A DNA stretch of 64,000 nucleotides. Origin: Streptomyces asiaticus. Its GTDB lineage: Bacteria; Actinomycetota; Actinomycetes; Streptomycetales; Streptomycetaceae. Each line of letters begins with the position of its first letter. Position 1 is the first letter of the stretch. A program made the translations under genes and the position numbers. Shown one piece after another: positions 24,215-32,886 of the stretch. The DNA lies in the NCBI RefSeq assembly GCF_018138715.1, contig NZ_JAGSHX010000006.1:5704001-5768000 (forward strand). Reading direction: 5' to 3'. The notes below the pieces were generated by a model, which worked only from the letters and a program-made list of their open reading frames with translations, was not told the origin of the DNA and made no database searches.

Positions 24215-25156
24215 ATGGAAGAACTCCGCGCAATCCGGGCTCGCGGCATCACGAAGAGCTTCGGTGATGTCGTCGCGCTGGACGGCATCGATCTCGATGT
24301 GACGCAGGGGCAGATCCACGGCCTGGTCGGACCGAACGGCGCCGGAAAGACGACGTTGCTCGGCCTTCTGCTGGGGCTCGCGGTGGCCGACAGCGGTCGC
24401 CTGGAGGTCCTGGGTACACCGGTCGAGCGGGCACTCGACGCTCCCGACGGTGTCGCCGGTTTCGTGGACGGCCCCGCTCTCTACCCCTCGCTCACCCCAC
24501 GGCAGAACCTCGCCGCGCTGGCCGCGCTCCGCGGCCACGACGCGCGCACGGCGGGGATCGACGACGTACTCGCCGAGGTCGGTCTCACCGACGTCGCCGA
24601 CGACCGTACCCGCGGCTTCTCCCTCGGCATGCGCCAGCGGCTCGGGCTCGCCGCCGCCCTGCTGACCAAGCCCCGGCTGCTGGTGCTCGACGAACCGTCC
24701 AACGGCCTCGACCCGGCGGGCAAGAAGCATGTGCACGGTGTCCTCAGCCGGCTCGCGGCCGGCGGAACCGCCGTCGTGCTCTCCAGCCACAACATGGACG
24801 ACCTCGAGGCGCTGTGTTCCGAGGTGACCATTCTCGCCGCCGGATGCGTCGTCTTCTCCGGCGCGCTGCCCAAGCTTGCCACCGAGAACCGTGAACTCGA
24901 CTACCGGCTGCTCACCTCCGACCCGCGGGCCGCGCGCCGGCTGGCGGACGAAGCGCCGGGGATCCAGGTCGTCGACGACGCCGGGGTACGGAAGGACGCC
25001 GAACTGCTCGTCGTACGCGCCCTGGTGCCCGCCCTCGACCAACTCGTGGCGCGGCTCGTGGCGAGGGGCGTCGCGCTGCGCGAGCTCACTCCCGTGGTGT
25101 CGCCGCTCGAAGCCGCGTTTCTCGCCCTCACCGAACAGCAGGAGGCGGGCAGATGA
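24215..25156 (+). CDS. ABC transporter ATP-binding protein
   Basis: A 313-residue ATPase of the CcmA/DrrA-type exporter class: Walker A GPNGAGKTT, Q-loop region FVDGPALYPSLTPRQNL, degenerate signature FSLGMRQRL, Walker B LLVLDEPSNGLDPAG and switch SSHNMDD. The C-terminal 90 residues form the extension common in antibiotic- or lipid-exporting ATPases. GAAGGAGGG lies just before the ATG. It overlaps the permease gene (ATGA) and heads a three-gene operon with a secreted phosphoesterase. Confidence 0.94.
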   Translation: MEELRAIRARGITKSFGDVVALDGIDLDVTQGQIHGLVGPNGAGKTTLLGLLLGLAVADSGRLEVLGTPVERALDAPDGVAGFVDGPALYPSLTPRQNLAALAALRGHDARTAGIDDVLAEVGLTDVADDRTRGFSLGMRQRLGLAAALLTKPRLLVLDEPSNGLDPAGKKHVHGVLSRLAAGGTAVVLSSHNMDDLEALCSEVTILAAGCVVFSGALPKLATENRELDYRLLTSDPRAARRLADEAPGIQVVDDAGVRKDAELLVVRALVPALDQLVARLVARGVALRELTPVVSPLEAAFLALTEQQEAGR

Positions 25157-26529
25157 CCGCGACCCTCACCCGGAGCCCGGAACAGGAAAGCGGGCAGCCG
25201 ACCGGAGGCCGTCGCGTCCCCGTCACCCGCGCCTGCCGCTTCGAGTTCGTCAAGCTCGTCTCCCAGTGGCGGATCCGCTTGCTGGTCCTCGCCTGCTGGA
25301 TCGCTCCCGCCCTCTTCGTCGCCGGGGTGAGCCAGCAGAGCACGCTTCCCGTCGACACCCTCTTCGGGCGCTGGATGCTCGCCTCCGGGTGGGCCGGGCC
25401 GCTGGTGATGCTCGGTTTCGCGGGGACCTGGGCGCTGCCGCTGCTGACCTCGGTCGTGGCCGGTGATGTGTTCGCCTCCGAGGACCGGCTCGGCACCTGG
25501 CGCCATCTGCTCGTCGCGGTCCGCTCGCCCCGGCGGATCTTCGTGGCGAAGGCGGTGGCCAGTCTCACCGTCCTGCTGCTGCTCGTGGCCGGGCTCGCGG
25601 TCTCCAGCACCGTCGGCGGCCTCCTCGTGGTCGGCGACCAGCCGCTGGTCGGTCTCGACGGCCATCTCCTGGCACCGTCGGACGCCGCCGTCTCGGTCCT
25701 GCTCTCCTGGGTCTGCGTCCTCGCCCCGACCCTGGCGCTCGCCGCGCTCGGCCTCCTCGGGTCGGTCACGCTGGGACGGTCCCCGATGGGGCTGCTGGTG
25801 CCCGTGCTCGTCTCGCTCGCGATGGCGGTCGCCCAGATGCTGCCGCTTCCGGTGGCCGTGCGCGTCGCCCTGCCGAGCTACGCCTTCATCTCCTGGAACG
25901 GTCTGTTCACCAGCCCTCAACAACTCGGCCCGCTGTTGATCGGCATCGTTGTCAGCCTCGTGTGGGCCGTGGTCGCGACGGCGCTGGCGTATGTGCTCTT
26001 CGTACGGCGCGACTTCACCAACCCGGCCCACGACGGTTCGGGCCGCCGCGCGATCACCGTCGGCGTCCTGCCGCTCGTCGGGGTGGCCGCCGCGTCGTTC
26101 GCGGTCGTCGCCGCGACGACCTCGGCGACGGGCTCCGGGATCGAGCAGGACAAGGTGCAGCGCTCGCTCGCCACGGCGTTCGCGCACCTGTACCGCATGC
26201 AGACCGACCAGCTCAACCGGCCCGCCGTCACCGAGGCCCAGTTGAAGGCCACGGCGGCGTGCAACAAGGGAAGCGTCAGGGTCGCGGCCGAAGGTCCGGG
26301 CAATGACTGGCGCTGCGTCGTGACCTGGCATCTTCCCGGCGTCGAGGCCACCGGACAGGCCATCTACCAACTCGACGTCACTCCGGACGGGCGGTTCATG
26401 GCCGATGGCGATGGACCGAAGGAAGTGAACGGCTACTTCCTGGTGCGGACCCCCGATGGTGACGCGCCGAACCCGCTGTGGCAGTTCGACGGCAACGTCG
26501 AACTGCTCGACACCACCCCGAAGGGATAA
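25153..26529 (+). CDS. ABC transporter permease with C-terminal extracytoplasmic domain
   Basis: A 458-residue protein. The first 270 residues form an ABC-2-type membrane domain of about six helices (FVKLVSQWRIRLLVLACWIAP begins it). A seventh helix (ITVGVLPLVGVAAASFAVVAA) at about residues 298-320 is followed by a soluble domain of about 140 residues with two Cys (ATAACNKG and DWRCVVTWHLPG) and ending EVNGYFLVRTPDG. The domain is predicted to lie outside the cell and may contact substrate or the secreted phosphoesterase encoded next. I do not recognise a family for it. It overlaps the ATPase gene by 4 bp. Confidence 0.85.
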   Translation: MTATLTRSPEQESGQPTGGRRVPVTRACRFEFVKLVSQWRIRLLVLACWIAPALFVAGVSQQSTLPVDTLFGRWMLASGWAGPLVMLGFAGTWALPLLTSVVAGDVFASEDRLGTWRHLLVAVRSPRRIFVAKAVASLTVLLLLVAGLAVSSTVGGLLVVGDQPLVGLDGHLLAPSDAAVSVLLSWVCVLAPTLALAALGLLGSVTLGRSPMGLLVPVLVSLAMAVAQMLPLPVAVRVALPSYAFISWNGLFTSPQQLGPLLIGIVVSLVWAVVATALAYVLFVRRDFTNPAHDGSGRRAITVGVLPLVGVAAASFAVVAATTSATGSGIEQDKVQRSLATAFAHLYRMQTDQLNRPAVTEAQLKATAACNKGSVRVAAEGPGNDWRCVVTWHLPGVEATGQAIYQLDVTPDGRFMADGDGPKEVNGYFLVRTPDGDAPNPLWQFDGNVELLDTTPKG

Positions 26530-26535
26530 CCCTCA

Positions 26536-29286
26536 ATGCAGGTGACTCGCCGCCGCAAACTCGTCGAGGAAGCCCGGATCAACCTCATCAGCAGACGCAT
26601 CGGCCGCCGGATACCGCTGTTGACGGCGGGCACCACCGCCGTCGCCCTCGTGGCCGCCGGCACGGCGCTCGGGCAGACCCACCAGTTCGGCACGGAGCAG
26701 GTCGGCCAGGTAACCAAGAACGGCCAGGTCGTCTCCAGCAACCAGTACATCGCCCCGTACGGCGACCGTCTTGTCATCAACCAGGGCAAGATCATGTCGT
26801 CCTCGGTCAGCCCGGACGGCACACACATGGCCGCCTCGGTCACCGACGGTGGCGCGGCCCTGGCCATCGTGGACCTGAAGAACTGGAAGACGCAGCAGCT
26901 GGTCAGCAACGCCGCGTCGTCGAACCCCCGCATCGGCAGCAACAACGTGGGCCAGGAAGGCCCGACGTACTCGCCCGACGGCAAGCAGCTGTGGCTGGGC
27001 CAGCCGGACGGCTACACCGTGTTCACCGTGAACGCGGACGGCGGCGTCGCCGGCCCGCGGACCGTCAGCATCCCGGCGCAGGGGGCCAAGCACGCCCTGG
27101 TGGGCGCGGTGGCGTTCTCGGCCGACGGCAAGACCGCGTACTCCGCGGTCAACGGTCAGAACCGGGTCGTCGCCATCGACGCGGAGACCGGGACCATCAA
27201 GCAGAGCTGGAACGTGGGCAACGCCCCGCGCGGCATGGTCGTCGTCGGCGACAAGCTCTACGTGAGCAACGAGGGCGGCCGCCCGGCCAAGCCTGGCGAG
27301 CCCACGATCAACTCGTACGGCACGCAGGTACTCGCCGACCAGAAGACCGCCGCCACCACCAGCGGCACGGTCAGCGTCATCGACCTGGCGAAGCAGGACG
27401 CCGCGGTCTCCAGCATCGAGGTCGGTCTGCACCCGACCGCCGTGTACGCCAAGAACGGCGTGGTGTTCGTCACCAACACCGCCGACAACAACGTGTCGGT
27501 CATCGACACGGCGAAGGACAAGGTCGTCCAGACCATCTCCACCCAGCCGTGGGCCAAGGCCCGGGTGGGCTACGAGCCCGACGCGGTGACCCTCACCGAC
27601 GACGGTCACCTGCTGGTGACCCTCGGCCGGGCCAACGCCGTCGCCGTCTACAAGTTCACCTCCGCGCAGGAGCCGGTCAGCTACATCGGTCTGCTCCCCA
27701 CGGACTACTTCCCCTCGGAGATCACCACCTCCGGCAAGGAGGTGTACGTCTCCAACACCCGTGGCATCGACGCCCGCCGTAAGGCCACCGGCGGTCACGG
27801 CACCCACGACACGACCTCGAGCGTGCAGAAGTTCACGCTGCCCGACGACAGCGTGATCAGGTCCTCCACCGGCAAGGTCTTCAAGCAGAACGGCTGGAAC
27901 GGCGAGTCCCTCAAGAAGACCGACGGCACCCCGGCCAAGCCGGTGCCGGTCCCGGTCAAGCTCGGTGACCGCTCGACGATCAAGCACGTCTTCCTGCTCG
28001 TCAAGGAGAACCGGACCTACGACCAGGTCTTCGGTGACATGCCGCAGGGCAACGGCGACCCGTCGCTGACCGAGTTCGGTGAGAACGTCACGCCGAACCA
28101 GCACGCCCTGGCCAGGCAGTTCGGCCTGTACGACAACACGTACGACATCGGCACCAACTCCGCCGAGGGGCACAACTGGCTGATGCAGTCCGACGACCCG
28201 GAGTACACCGAGTCCTCGGCCGGGGAGTACGCCCGCAGCTACGACACCGAGGACGACGCCCTCGGCCACCAGAAGACCGGCTTCATCTGGACCGGTGCCC
28301 AGGCGGCCCACAAGTCCGTCCGGAACTTCGGCGAGTTCCAGCAGTTCCTGACCAAGCCGTCGGACGCCAGCTGGCAGAACCTGTACTGCGACACCAAGAA
28401 CATGGCGTCGACCGGCCAGGACACCGCCTACCCGCTGAACTCGACCTCGCCGATCCCGTCGCTCAACGATGTGTCGGTGCACGGCTTCCCGAAGTTCGAC
28501 ACCAGCGTGCCGGACGTCTACCGGGCACAGATCTGGAAGAAGGACTTCCAGAAGAACGGTCCGGCGAACCTGAACATGTTCTGGCTCTCCAGCGACCACA
28601 CCGGTGGCCCGGTGAGCCCTGCCTCCCAGGTCGCGGACAACGACCTCGCCGTGGGCCAGATCGTTGACGAGATCTCGCACAGCAAGTACTGGAAGGACTC
28701 GGCGATCTTCGTCGTCGAGGACGACTCCCAGGCGGGTCTCGACCACGTCGACGGCCACCGTGCCCCGGTCCAGATCATCAGCCCCTGGGCCAAGCACGGC
28801 AAGGTGGACAGCCACTACTACTCACAGATCAACATGGTGCGGACCATCGAGCAGATCCTCGGGGTCCAGCCGATGAACCAGAAGGACACCGCGGCCACCC
28901 CGATGGCCTCGGCGTTCACCCAGAAACCGAACTTCACGCCGTTCAAGGCGCTGCCCAACCGGACCTCGCTGACCGACGGGGTGAAGACCCCGCCGTCCTG
29001 TGGTCTCGACACCCCCGCGGCGCAGAGCCCGAAGGCGGCGGCCGTGCCGTCGGCCTCGGTGCCGGCGGACATGAAGAACGTCGCCGCCGAGTGGGACCAG
29101 TGGAAGTCGAAGCAGCGGCTGACCGGCCCCAACGCCGTTCCGGACTACGCTCCCCCCGCCCAGATGAACCACCTCACGTGGTACCAGACACACAACTGGG
29201 CGAAGCCCTACCCGGGTGAGAAGAAGATCTACGCTCCCAAGGACGTGCCGGGCGCCTACATCCCGTCGGCGGAGAACGACGGCTGA
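26536..29286 (+). CDS. Secreted YncE-like beta-propeller / phosphoesterase fusion protein
   Basis: A 916-residue protein with an N-terminal membrane segment (IPLLTAGTTAVALVAAGTAL, about residues 30-49). Residues about 85-440 hold YncE-type propeller blades (for example GTVSVIDLAKQ, VFVTNTADNNVSVIDTAKDKVV). Residues about 480-800 form a phosphoesterase/alkaline-phosphatase-fold domain (HVFLLVKENRTYDQVFGDM, NSAEGHNWLMQSDDPEY, SDHTGG, VEDDSQAGLDHVDGHRAP with candidate metal-binding Asp and His). The family is annotated as phosphoesterase but substrates are poorly known. It starts 6 bp after the permease stop, with AAGGGA upstream, so it is likely co-expressed with the ABC exporter. Codon choice is notably uniform and suits high expression. 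Confidence 0.85.
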   Translation: MQVTRRRKLVEEARINLISRRIGRRIPLLTAGTTAVALVAAGTALGQTHQFGTEQVGQVTKNGQVVSSNQYIAPYGDRLVINQGKIMSSSVSPDGTHMAASVTDGGAALAIVDLKNWKTQQLVSNAASSNPRIGSNNVGQEGPTYSPDGKQLWLGQPDGYTVFTVNADGGVAGPRTVSIPAQGAKHALVGAVAFSADGKTAYSAVNGQNRVVAIDAETGTIKQSWNVGNAPRGMVVVGDKLYVSNEGGRPAKPGEPTINSYGTQVLADQKTAATTSGTVSVIDLAKQDAAVSSIEVGLHPTAVYAKNGVVFVTNTADNNVSVIDTAKDKVVQTISTQPWAKARVGYEPDAVTLTDDGHLLVTLGRANAVAVYKFTSAQEPVSYIGLLPTDYFPSEITTSGKEVYVSNTRGIDARRKATGGHGTHDTTSSVQKFTLPDDSVIRSSTGKVFKQNGWNGESLKKTDGTPAKPVPVPVKLGDRSTIKHVFLLVKENRTYDQVFGDMPQGNGDPSLTEFGENVTPNQHALARQFGLYDNTYDIGTNSAEGHNWLMQSDDPEYTESSAGEYARSYDTEDDALGHQKTGFIWTGAQAAHKSVRNFGEFQQFLTKPSDASWQNLYCDTKNMASTGQDTAYPLNSTSPIPSLNDVSVHGFPKFDTSVPDVYRAQIWKKDFQKNGPANLNMFWLSSDHTGGPVSPASQVADNDLAVGQIVDEISHSKYWKDSAIFVVEDDSQAGLDHVDGHRAPVQIISPWAKHGKVDSHYYSQINMVRTIEQILGVQPMNQKDTAATPMASAFTQKPNFTPFKALPNRTSLTDGVKTPPSCGLDTPAAQSPKAAAVPSASVPADMKNVAAEWDQWKSKQRLTGPNAVPDYAPPAQMNHLTWYQTHNWAKPYPGEKKIYAPKDVPGAYIPSAENDG

Positions 29287-29308
29287 CGCGGGCTCTCACG
29301 TATCGGGC

Positions 29309-29342
29309 GGCCCCTGGTCGGCATCATCGCCGATCAGGGGCC
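29309..29342. terminator. Terminator between convergent genes
   Basis: GGCCCCTGGTCGGC and GCCGATCAGGGGCC pair over 14 bp with a single G-T wobble around a 6-nt loop. It lies 23 bp after the phosphoesterase stop and 16 bp from the DUF397 stop on the opposite strand. Confidence 0.85.
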
Positions 29343-29357
29343 CTGCGTTGTGGCGGA

Positions 29358-29585
29358 TCAGGTGATGGGGAACTCCCCGCGTTTGACGGCGGAGACGAAC
29401 GCCGACCACGCGGACGGCTCGAATACGAGCGCCGGGCCGTGGGGGTCTTTGCTGTCGCGGACGGGTATGTCGGCGTGGCCCCGCGCTACTTCGAGGCAGT
29501 CGCCGTTGCTGGGCCCGCTGTAGCTGGACTTGAACCACCCGGTGAGGGAGGAGGCGTCGGAGACGGTGTGATCAGTGCTGGCCAT
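29358..29585 (-). CDS. DUF397 domain protein
   Basis: A 75-residue protein with the DUF397 pattern: WFKSSYSGPSNGDCLEVARG, then VRDSKDPHGPALVFEPSAWSAFVSAVK. These small proteins are encoded beside XRE regulators throughout Streptomyces (the whiJ/abaA type pairs), where some act as cognate partners of the regulator in development and antibiotic control. GGAGG lies 9 nt before the ATG. It overlaps the end of the upstream XRE gene by 14 bp, so translation is coupled. Confidence 0.93.
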   Translation of the reverse strand: MASTDHTVSDASSLTGWFKSSYSGPSNGDCLEVARGHADIPVRDSKDPHGPALVFEPSAWSAFVSAVKRGEFPIT

Positions 29586-30396
29586 GTTCGTGTTCCTCCG
29601 CTATGGCCCTGATCAGGGCCAGGGATTCGTCATGCGACACCGCATCGCCCATGGCGAGATCGTAGGCCGACTGGCAGGAGCTCACCAGGGTCGGATCGTC
29701 CATCAAGTTGCCCGTACGGAGACCTTCGACGTATGCGACGGGTGCGGCATCGGTGAAGCGCATGAGGGTGACCATGCTCTCGATGAGAGCGTGAGCCCCG
29801 ATGCCGAACGGCAACACATGCAGCCGCAATCGTCCAACCTCGGCCATGTCCGCGATCTTGCGCAGTTGTTCCGCCATGGCATGCGGCCCACCGACCCGGC
29901 GCCGGAGCACTGCCTCATCCAACAGGGTCCACATGACGGGGCTCAACGGATTATCGAGGATCCGGGCACGCTCTACGCGGTTGACCACGCGCCGGTCAAG
30001 ATCCTCGGTGCGGTAGTTGGGGCTGGCCGTGCGCAGCACCGCACGTGCGTAGGCGTCGGTCTGGAGCAGCCCAGGAACGAGAGAGAGTCCGTACAGCCGA
30101 AGCTCTGACGCCTGCCGCTCCAATTCCGCCGCGACCGCGAAGTGGTCGGCGAACTTCGACTCCAGATCCTCCAGCCACCGCGCGAAGAACCCGTCCGTCC
30201 CCAGCGCCTGGTCGATCCGCGCCGCGTCGTCCGGCCTCGGCAACCGGCGTCCCGCCTCAAAGTGACTGATCAGCGTGGGCGAGCACACCACGCGCTCACT
30301 CAGCGCTTCCTGCGTCATCTCGGCGGCTACGCGGCGGAGCCTCAGCTCCTCGCCGTACTTCTCCCTGGCGGTGCGTGGCCTTCGATCCATCTGCAT
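29572..30396 (-). CDS. XRE-family regulator with DUF5753-type C-terminal domain
   Basis: A 274-residue protein: an N-terminal HTH (AAEMTQEALSERVVCSPTLISHFEAGRRLP, residues about 23-52) followed by the Streptomyces-specific domain with SLVPGLLQTDAYARAVL, RVERARIL and VLPFGIGAHALIESMVTLMRF. These are WhiJ-like regulators that act with the DUF397 partner encoded next. The ATG at 30396 is used here; ATG 30390 is an alternative. A palindrome at 30471-30492 in the upstream region may be its operator. Confidence 0.93.
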   Translation of the reverse strand: MQMDRRPRTAREKYGEELRLRRVAAEMTQEALSERVVCSPTLISHFEAGRRLPRPDDAARIDQALGTDGFFARWLEDLESKFADHFAVAAELERQASELRLYGLSLVPGLLQTDAYARAVLRTASPNYRTEDLDRRVVNRVERARILDNPLSPVMWTLLDEAVLRRRVGGPHAMAEQLRKIADMAEVGRLRLHVLPFGIGAHALIESMVTLMRFTDAAPVAYVEGLRTGNLMDDPTLVSSCQSAYDLAMGDAVSHDESLALIRAIAEEHEHGQH

Positions 30397-30470
30397 GGGC
30401 TGACTCCCCGTGTTGAAAGGTGCCTTGTCAGGCGCGCCCTCCTAGCAGCGTAGCCAGCACGACCCCCACT

Positions 30471-30492
30471 CTGTGAGGAAATCGCCACACAG
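30471..30492. promoter_or_regulatory. Palindrome upstream of the XRE gene
   Basis: CTGTGAGG and CCACACAG arms pair at seven of eight positions around a 6-bp centre, 75 bp upstream of the XRE start. It lies between the XRE gene and the small genes to its right and could control both directions. Confidence 0.5.
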
Positions 30493-30572
30493 CGTGAAGA
30501 AACGCAGGACCCTCGCGACCGGGGTGCACCGGCCCGAGGGCGTGGCCCACCAGCTAATAGGAGCTGATGAAC

Positions 30573-30701
30573 GTGAACAACCCTAGGGAGCGGCGCCTCG
30601 CATGCGTGAGTGCACTTCTCGCCTTATCGCCGTCCGGCTGTCAGCGGGCCGGGGCTCGGGCGGTGATCCGCGGTGCGGAGGTGTCCGGATGGGTGCGATG
30701 A
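30573..30701 (+). CDS. Possible small protein with a TTA codon (42 aa)
   Basis: A GTG at 30573 (or ATG at 30567) follows TAGGAG at a good distance and opens a 42-residue frame beginning VNNPRERRLACVSALLALSP. Codon 18 is TTA (30624-30626), rare in Streptomyces and read only by the bldA tRNA. The stop at 30699-30701 overlaps the internal ATG at 30698 of the next gene as ATGA. It matches no family I know and is too short for composition tests, so it may be only leader sequence. The rest of 30397-30566 shows only the palindrome. Confidence 0.3.
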   Translation: MNNPRERRLACVSALLALSPSGCQRAGARAVIRGAEVSGWVR

Positions 30702-31018
30702 CCGGTCTGCGCCTGCTGCCGTGGACGGACCCCGACGGCAAGCCGTGTTACCTGGCGTCGGACGACGGGAACAGCCCGCTGAGCCGACGTGCGGACGCCA
30801 TCGAGGCCGTACAGGTGTCGATGGCGGCCGAACTCCTCCGGCACGCCCGGGTGCTGCTGGACGCCCCCAGGGCGGACCGGCGAGAACTGCGCTACCTCGC
30901 GGACCGGTTGTGCGAGGCGCTGCGCGACCTGTTGCGGGTCGCCGAGAGCAGGGGCGCCCGCCTGCCCTCGTACGACGAAGGCGACGGTCCGGCGCCCGGA
31001 GGGGGCGGCTGTGACTGA
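30689..31018 (+). CDS. Small hypothetical protein, 109 aa
   Basis: Not recognised. The sequence has an N-terminal beta-like segment (MGAMTGLRLLPWTDPDGKPCYLASDD without a signal peptide) and a helical middle (VQVSMAAELLRHARVLLDAPRADRRELRYLADRLCEALRDLLRVAE), then a Gly/Pro-rich end. GGAGGTG lies 5-8 nt before the ATG at 30689; an ATG at 30698 is an alternative. Small proteins of this kind often accompany WhiJ/DUF397 pairs in Streptomyces. It overlaps the next gene by 8 bp. Confidence 0.65.
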   Translation: MGAMTGLRLLPWTDPDGKPCYLASDDGNSPLSRRADAIEAVQVSMAAELLRHARVLLDAPRADRRELRYLADRLCEALRDLLRVAESRGARLPSYDEGDGPAPGGGGCD

Positions 31019-31262
31019 CTGGCAGATCGGTCCGGTTCCGGGCCGGGGCTTGCGCCGGGTGAACGGTGAGGCACTCGCGTTGCCGTTCCACATCAGCAGG
31101 GGCGGGCAGCATTGCGCCATCGCCGAACTTGAGTTGACCCCGGCCGAGGCGGAGCAGTTGCACGCGGCCCTGTGTTACGCGCTCGGTGAGCAGCTCCCGC
31201 CGCCCGACGCGCCCGAGTGCCGTCAGCCTGTCCGCTACCCGGGCGGCCGACGGCGGTACTGA
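31011..31262 (+). CDS. Small hypothetical protein, 83 aa
   Basis: Not recognised. The protein begins VTDWQIGPVPGRGLRRVNGE and contains a segment HCAIAELELTPAEAEQLHAALCYAL that could be a strand plus helix, with two Cys and a basic tail ending in RRRY. The GTG at 31011 overlaps the preceding gene by 8 bp, so the two are coupled. A terminator hairpin follows the stop. Confidence 0.65.
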   Translation: MTDWQIGPVPGRGLRRVNGEALALPFHISRGGQHCAIAELELTPAEAEQLHAALCYALGEQLPPPDAPECRQPVRYPGGRRRY

Positions 31263-31289
31263 GGAGGACCACGCTCGCGGCCTTCGCGA

Positions 31290-31325
31290 GGCGCCGTCCC
31301 GGGGGCTCCCCTCTGGGATGGCGCC
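31290..31325 (+). terminator. Terminator of the small-gene operon
   Basis: GGCGCCGTCCC and GGGATGGCGCC pair over 11 bp with one wobble, 28 bp after the stop of the 83-residue gene. Confidence 0.75.
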
Positions 31326-31465
31326 TGCTCAAGTCCGTCCGCCTGAGAGTCCGCACGACGAAGCCGCATGGCGGAAACGGCCCGCCGTACAGGCGGGTGT
31401 GACCTGGCTCCTCAGTTCTCCTTGGCGTCTTTCCCCTGGTCACAGCCGCGTTAGCCGGATGTTAG

Positions 31466-31834
31466 AGGGGCGGCAGGGCGCACGCGGGTGTCGAGCGCTG
31501 CCGCACTGAAAACCTGGAAGCCGCCTTCGCCACAGGTGAGGACGCGCTCCCGGTGCCGGAGGACGGTGGGACGACCGCCACCATCGTCCTGATGAACAAG
31601 GGCTCCTACTCCTGCAAGCTCGGCGGCTTCCCCGGTGTGGACCTGACCTCGATCAACGGCGGCGAGCGCTGGTCCCTGGCCCGCTCCTCGCAGAAGTGGA
31701 GCTCCCTGGAGGTGGAGGCCGGCCAGAGCACCGAGTTCACCCTCAACCTCGCCTTCACCAAGGAAGCAGAGGGCTTCTACCAGCCGGCCTGGGTCGAGAT
31801 CACCCCGCCCAACGAGACCAAGGCCCTCAAGAAA
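31466..31834 (+). pseudogene. DUF4232 domain remnant, truncated at both ends
   Basis: An open frame beginning after a TAG at 31463 encodes CRTENLEAAFATGED, then TATIVLMNKGSYSCKLGGFP, SLARSSQKWSSLEVEAGQS and VEITPPNETKALKK. This is the core of the DUF4232 domain of secreted actinobacterial lipoproteins. The signal peptide, lipobox and linker that should precede it are missing, as is the last strand after TPPNETKALK, where the sequence departs into unrelated codons. There is no start codon with a ribosome site at the proper end. The two Cys are kept. It looks like a fragment left by a rearrangement. Confidence 0.7.
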
Positions 31835-31963
31835 GTTTTCCGAAGGGCGCTCGTAGCCGAACTCGCGGGTGGTGCGCCCAGAACGGTACCGGAGCGGGCT
31901 GGGGTTCGTCCGAGCCTGCCGAACCGGCCTGGGTCTCTGACGTCGAAGGCAGATGCCGCCAGT

Positions 31964-32869
31964 TCAGAGATAGCTGATGCCGGTCAGTTCTTCGGCCGCC
32001 GCCCAGAGCTGCTTGCCAACAGCGGGGTCGGCCGCCTCCCGACTGAGCCGGGCGTCGGTGACCCGGCCCCTCGTCTCCCCAAGCATGGACGGTCCGAAGA
32101 ACTGGCCGCCCCGCAGGCCGGGTTCGGTCGCGGCGCGCAACTGCGGCAGTGCGCCCTGCTCCACGGACTGGGTGGCCAGGAGGCCGACCCACGCAATCAG
32201 CTGCCCGAACCGGCCACGGTGCTCCCAGGCGCGCGGGGTCAGGTTGGTGCGGGTGAGACCGGGGTGGGCCAGCGTGCTGACGATCGGCGATCCGGCAGCG
32301 CGCAGGCGGCGGTCCAGTTCAACGCCGAAGATCGTCGTTGCGAGTTTGGACCGGCCGTAGGCGGGAGCGGCCCGGTAGTTACGCTCGAACATCAGGTCGT
32401 CGAAGTCGAGGTGCGCGTTCTTGTGGGTGATCGAGCTGAGGTTGACCACCCGGGCTTCCCGCGCCGCGGCCAGCTTGTCGAGCAGCAGGCCGGTCAGCGC
32501 GAAGTGGCCCAGCATGTTGGTGCCGAGCTGCAACTCGAAGCCGTCGACGGAGGTGCGGCGCGGGCCGAGCAACACCACTCCGGCATTGTTGACCAGCAGG
32601 TCGATCGCCGGGTGGTCGGCGGTCAGCCCCGCGGCGAATGCCCGTACCGAACCGAGGGAGGCCAGGTCCAGCTCCCGTACCTCGACGTCGCCGCCGATCC
32701 GGCGGGCGGCCTCCTCACCGGCGTCGGTGTTGCGGACGGCGAGCACGACGTGGGCGCCGTGGCGGGCCAGTTCGGTGGCGGTGACCAGGCCGAGGCCCGA
32801 GTTCGCGCCGGTTACGACGGCGATCCGGCCGTGCTGGTCGGGAATGCGGTCGGCGGTCCATCCGGTCAT
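31964..32869 (-). CDS. Short-chain dehydrogenase (retinol dehydrogenase/WWOX-like)
   Basis: A 301-residue SDR with TGANSGLG, LAVRN, NNAGVV, VVNLSSITH and the catalytic YGRSK. The extended loops and C-terminal LAHPGLTRTNL resemble the retinol-dehydrogenase-like SDR group, which is promiscuous toward ketones and aldehydes; substrate unknown. AGGAG lies 6 nt before the ATG. It is divergent from an XRE regulator, whose product probably controls it through the dyads between the two genes. Confidence 0.9.
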   Translation of the reverse strand: MTGWTADRIPDQHGRIAVVTGANSGLGLVTATELARHGAHVVLAVRNTDAGEEAARRIGGDVEVRELDLASLGSVRAFAAGLTADHPAIDLLVNNAGVVLLGPRRTSVDGFELQLGTNMLGHFALTGLLLDKLAAAREARVVNLSSITHKNAHLDFDDLMFERNYRAAPAYGRSKLATTIFGVELDRRLRAAGSPIVSTLAHPGLTRTNLTPRAWEHRGRFGQLIAWVGLLATQSVEQGALPQLRAATEPGLRGGQFFGPSMLGETRGRVTDARLSREAADPAVGKQLWAAAEELTGISYL

Positions 32870-32886
32870 CCGCTGCTCCTGAGGGT

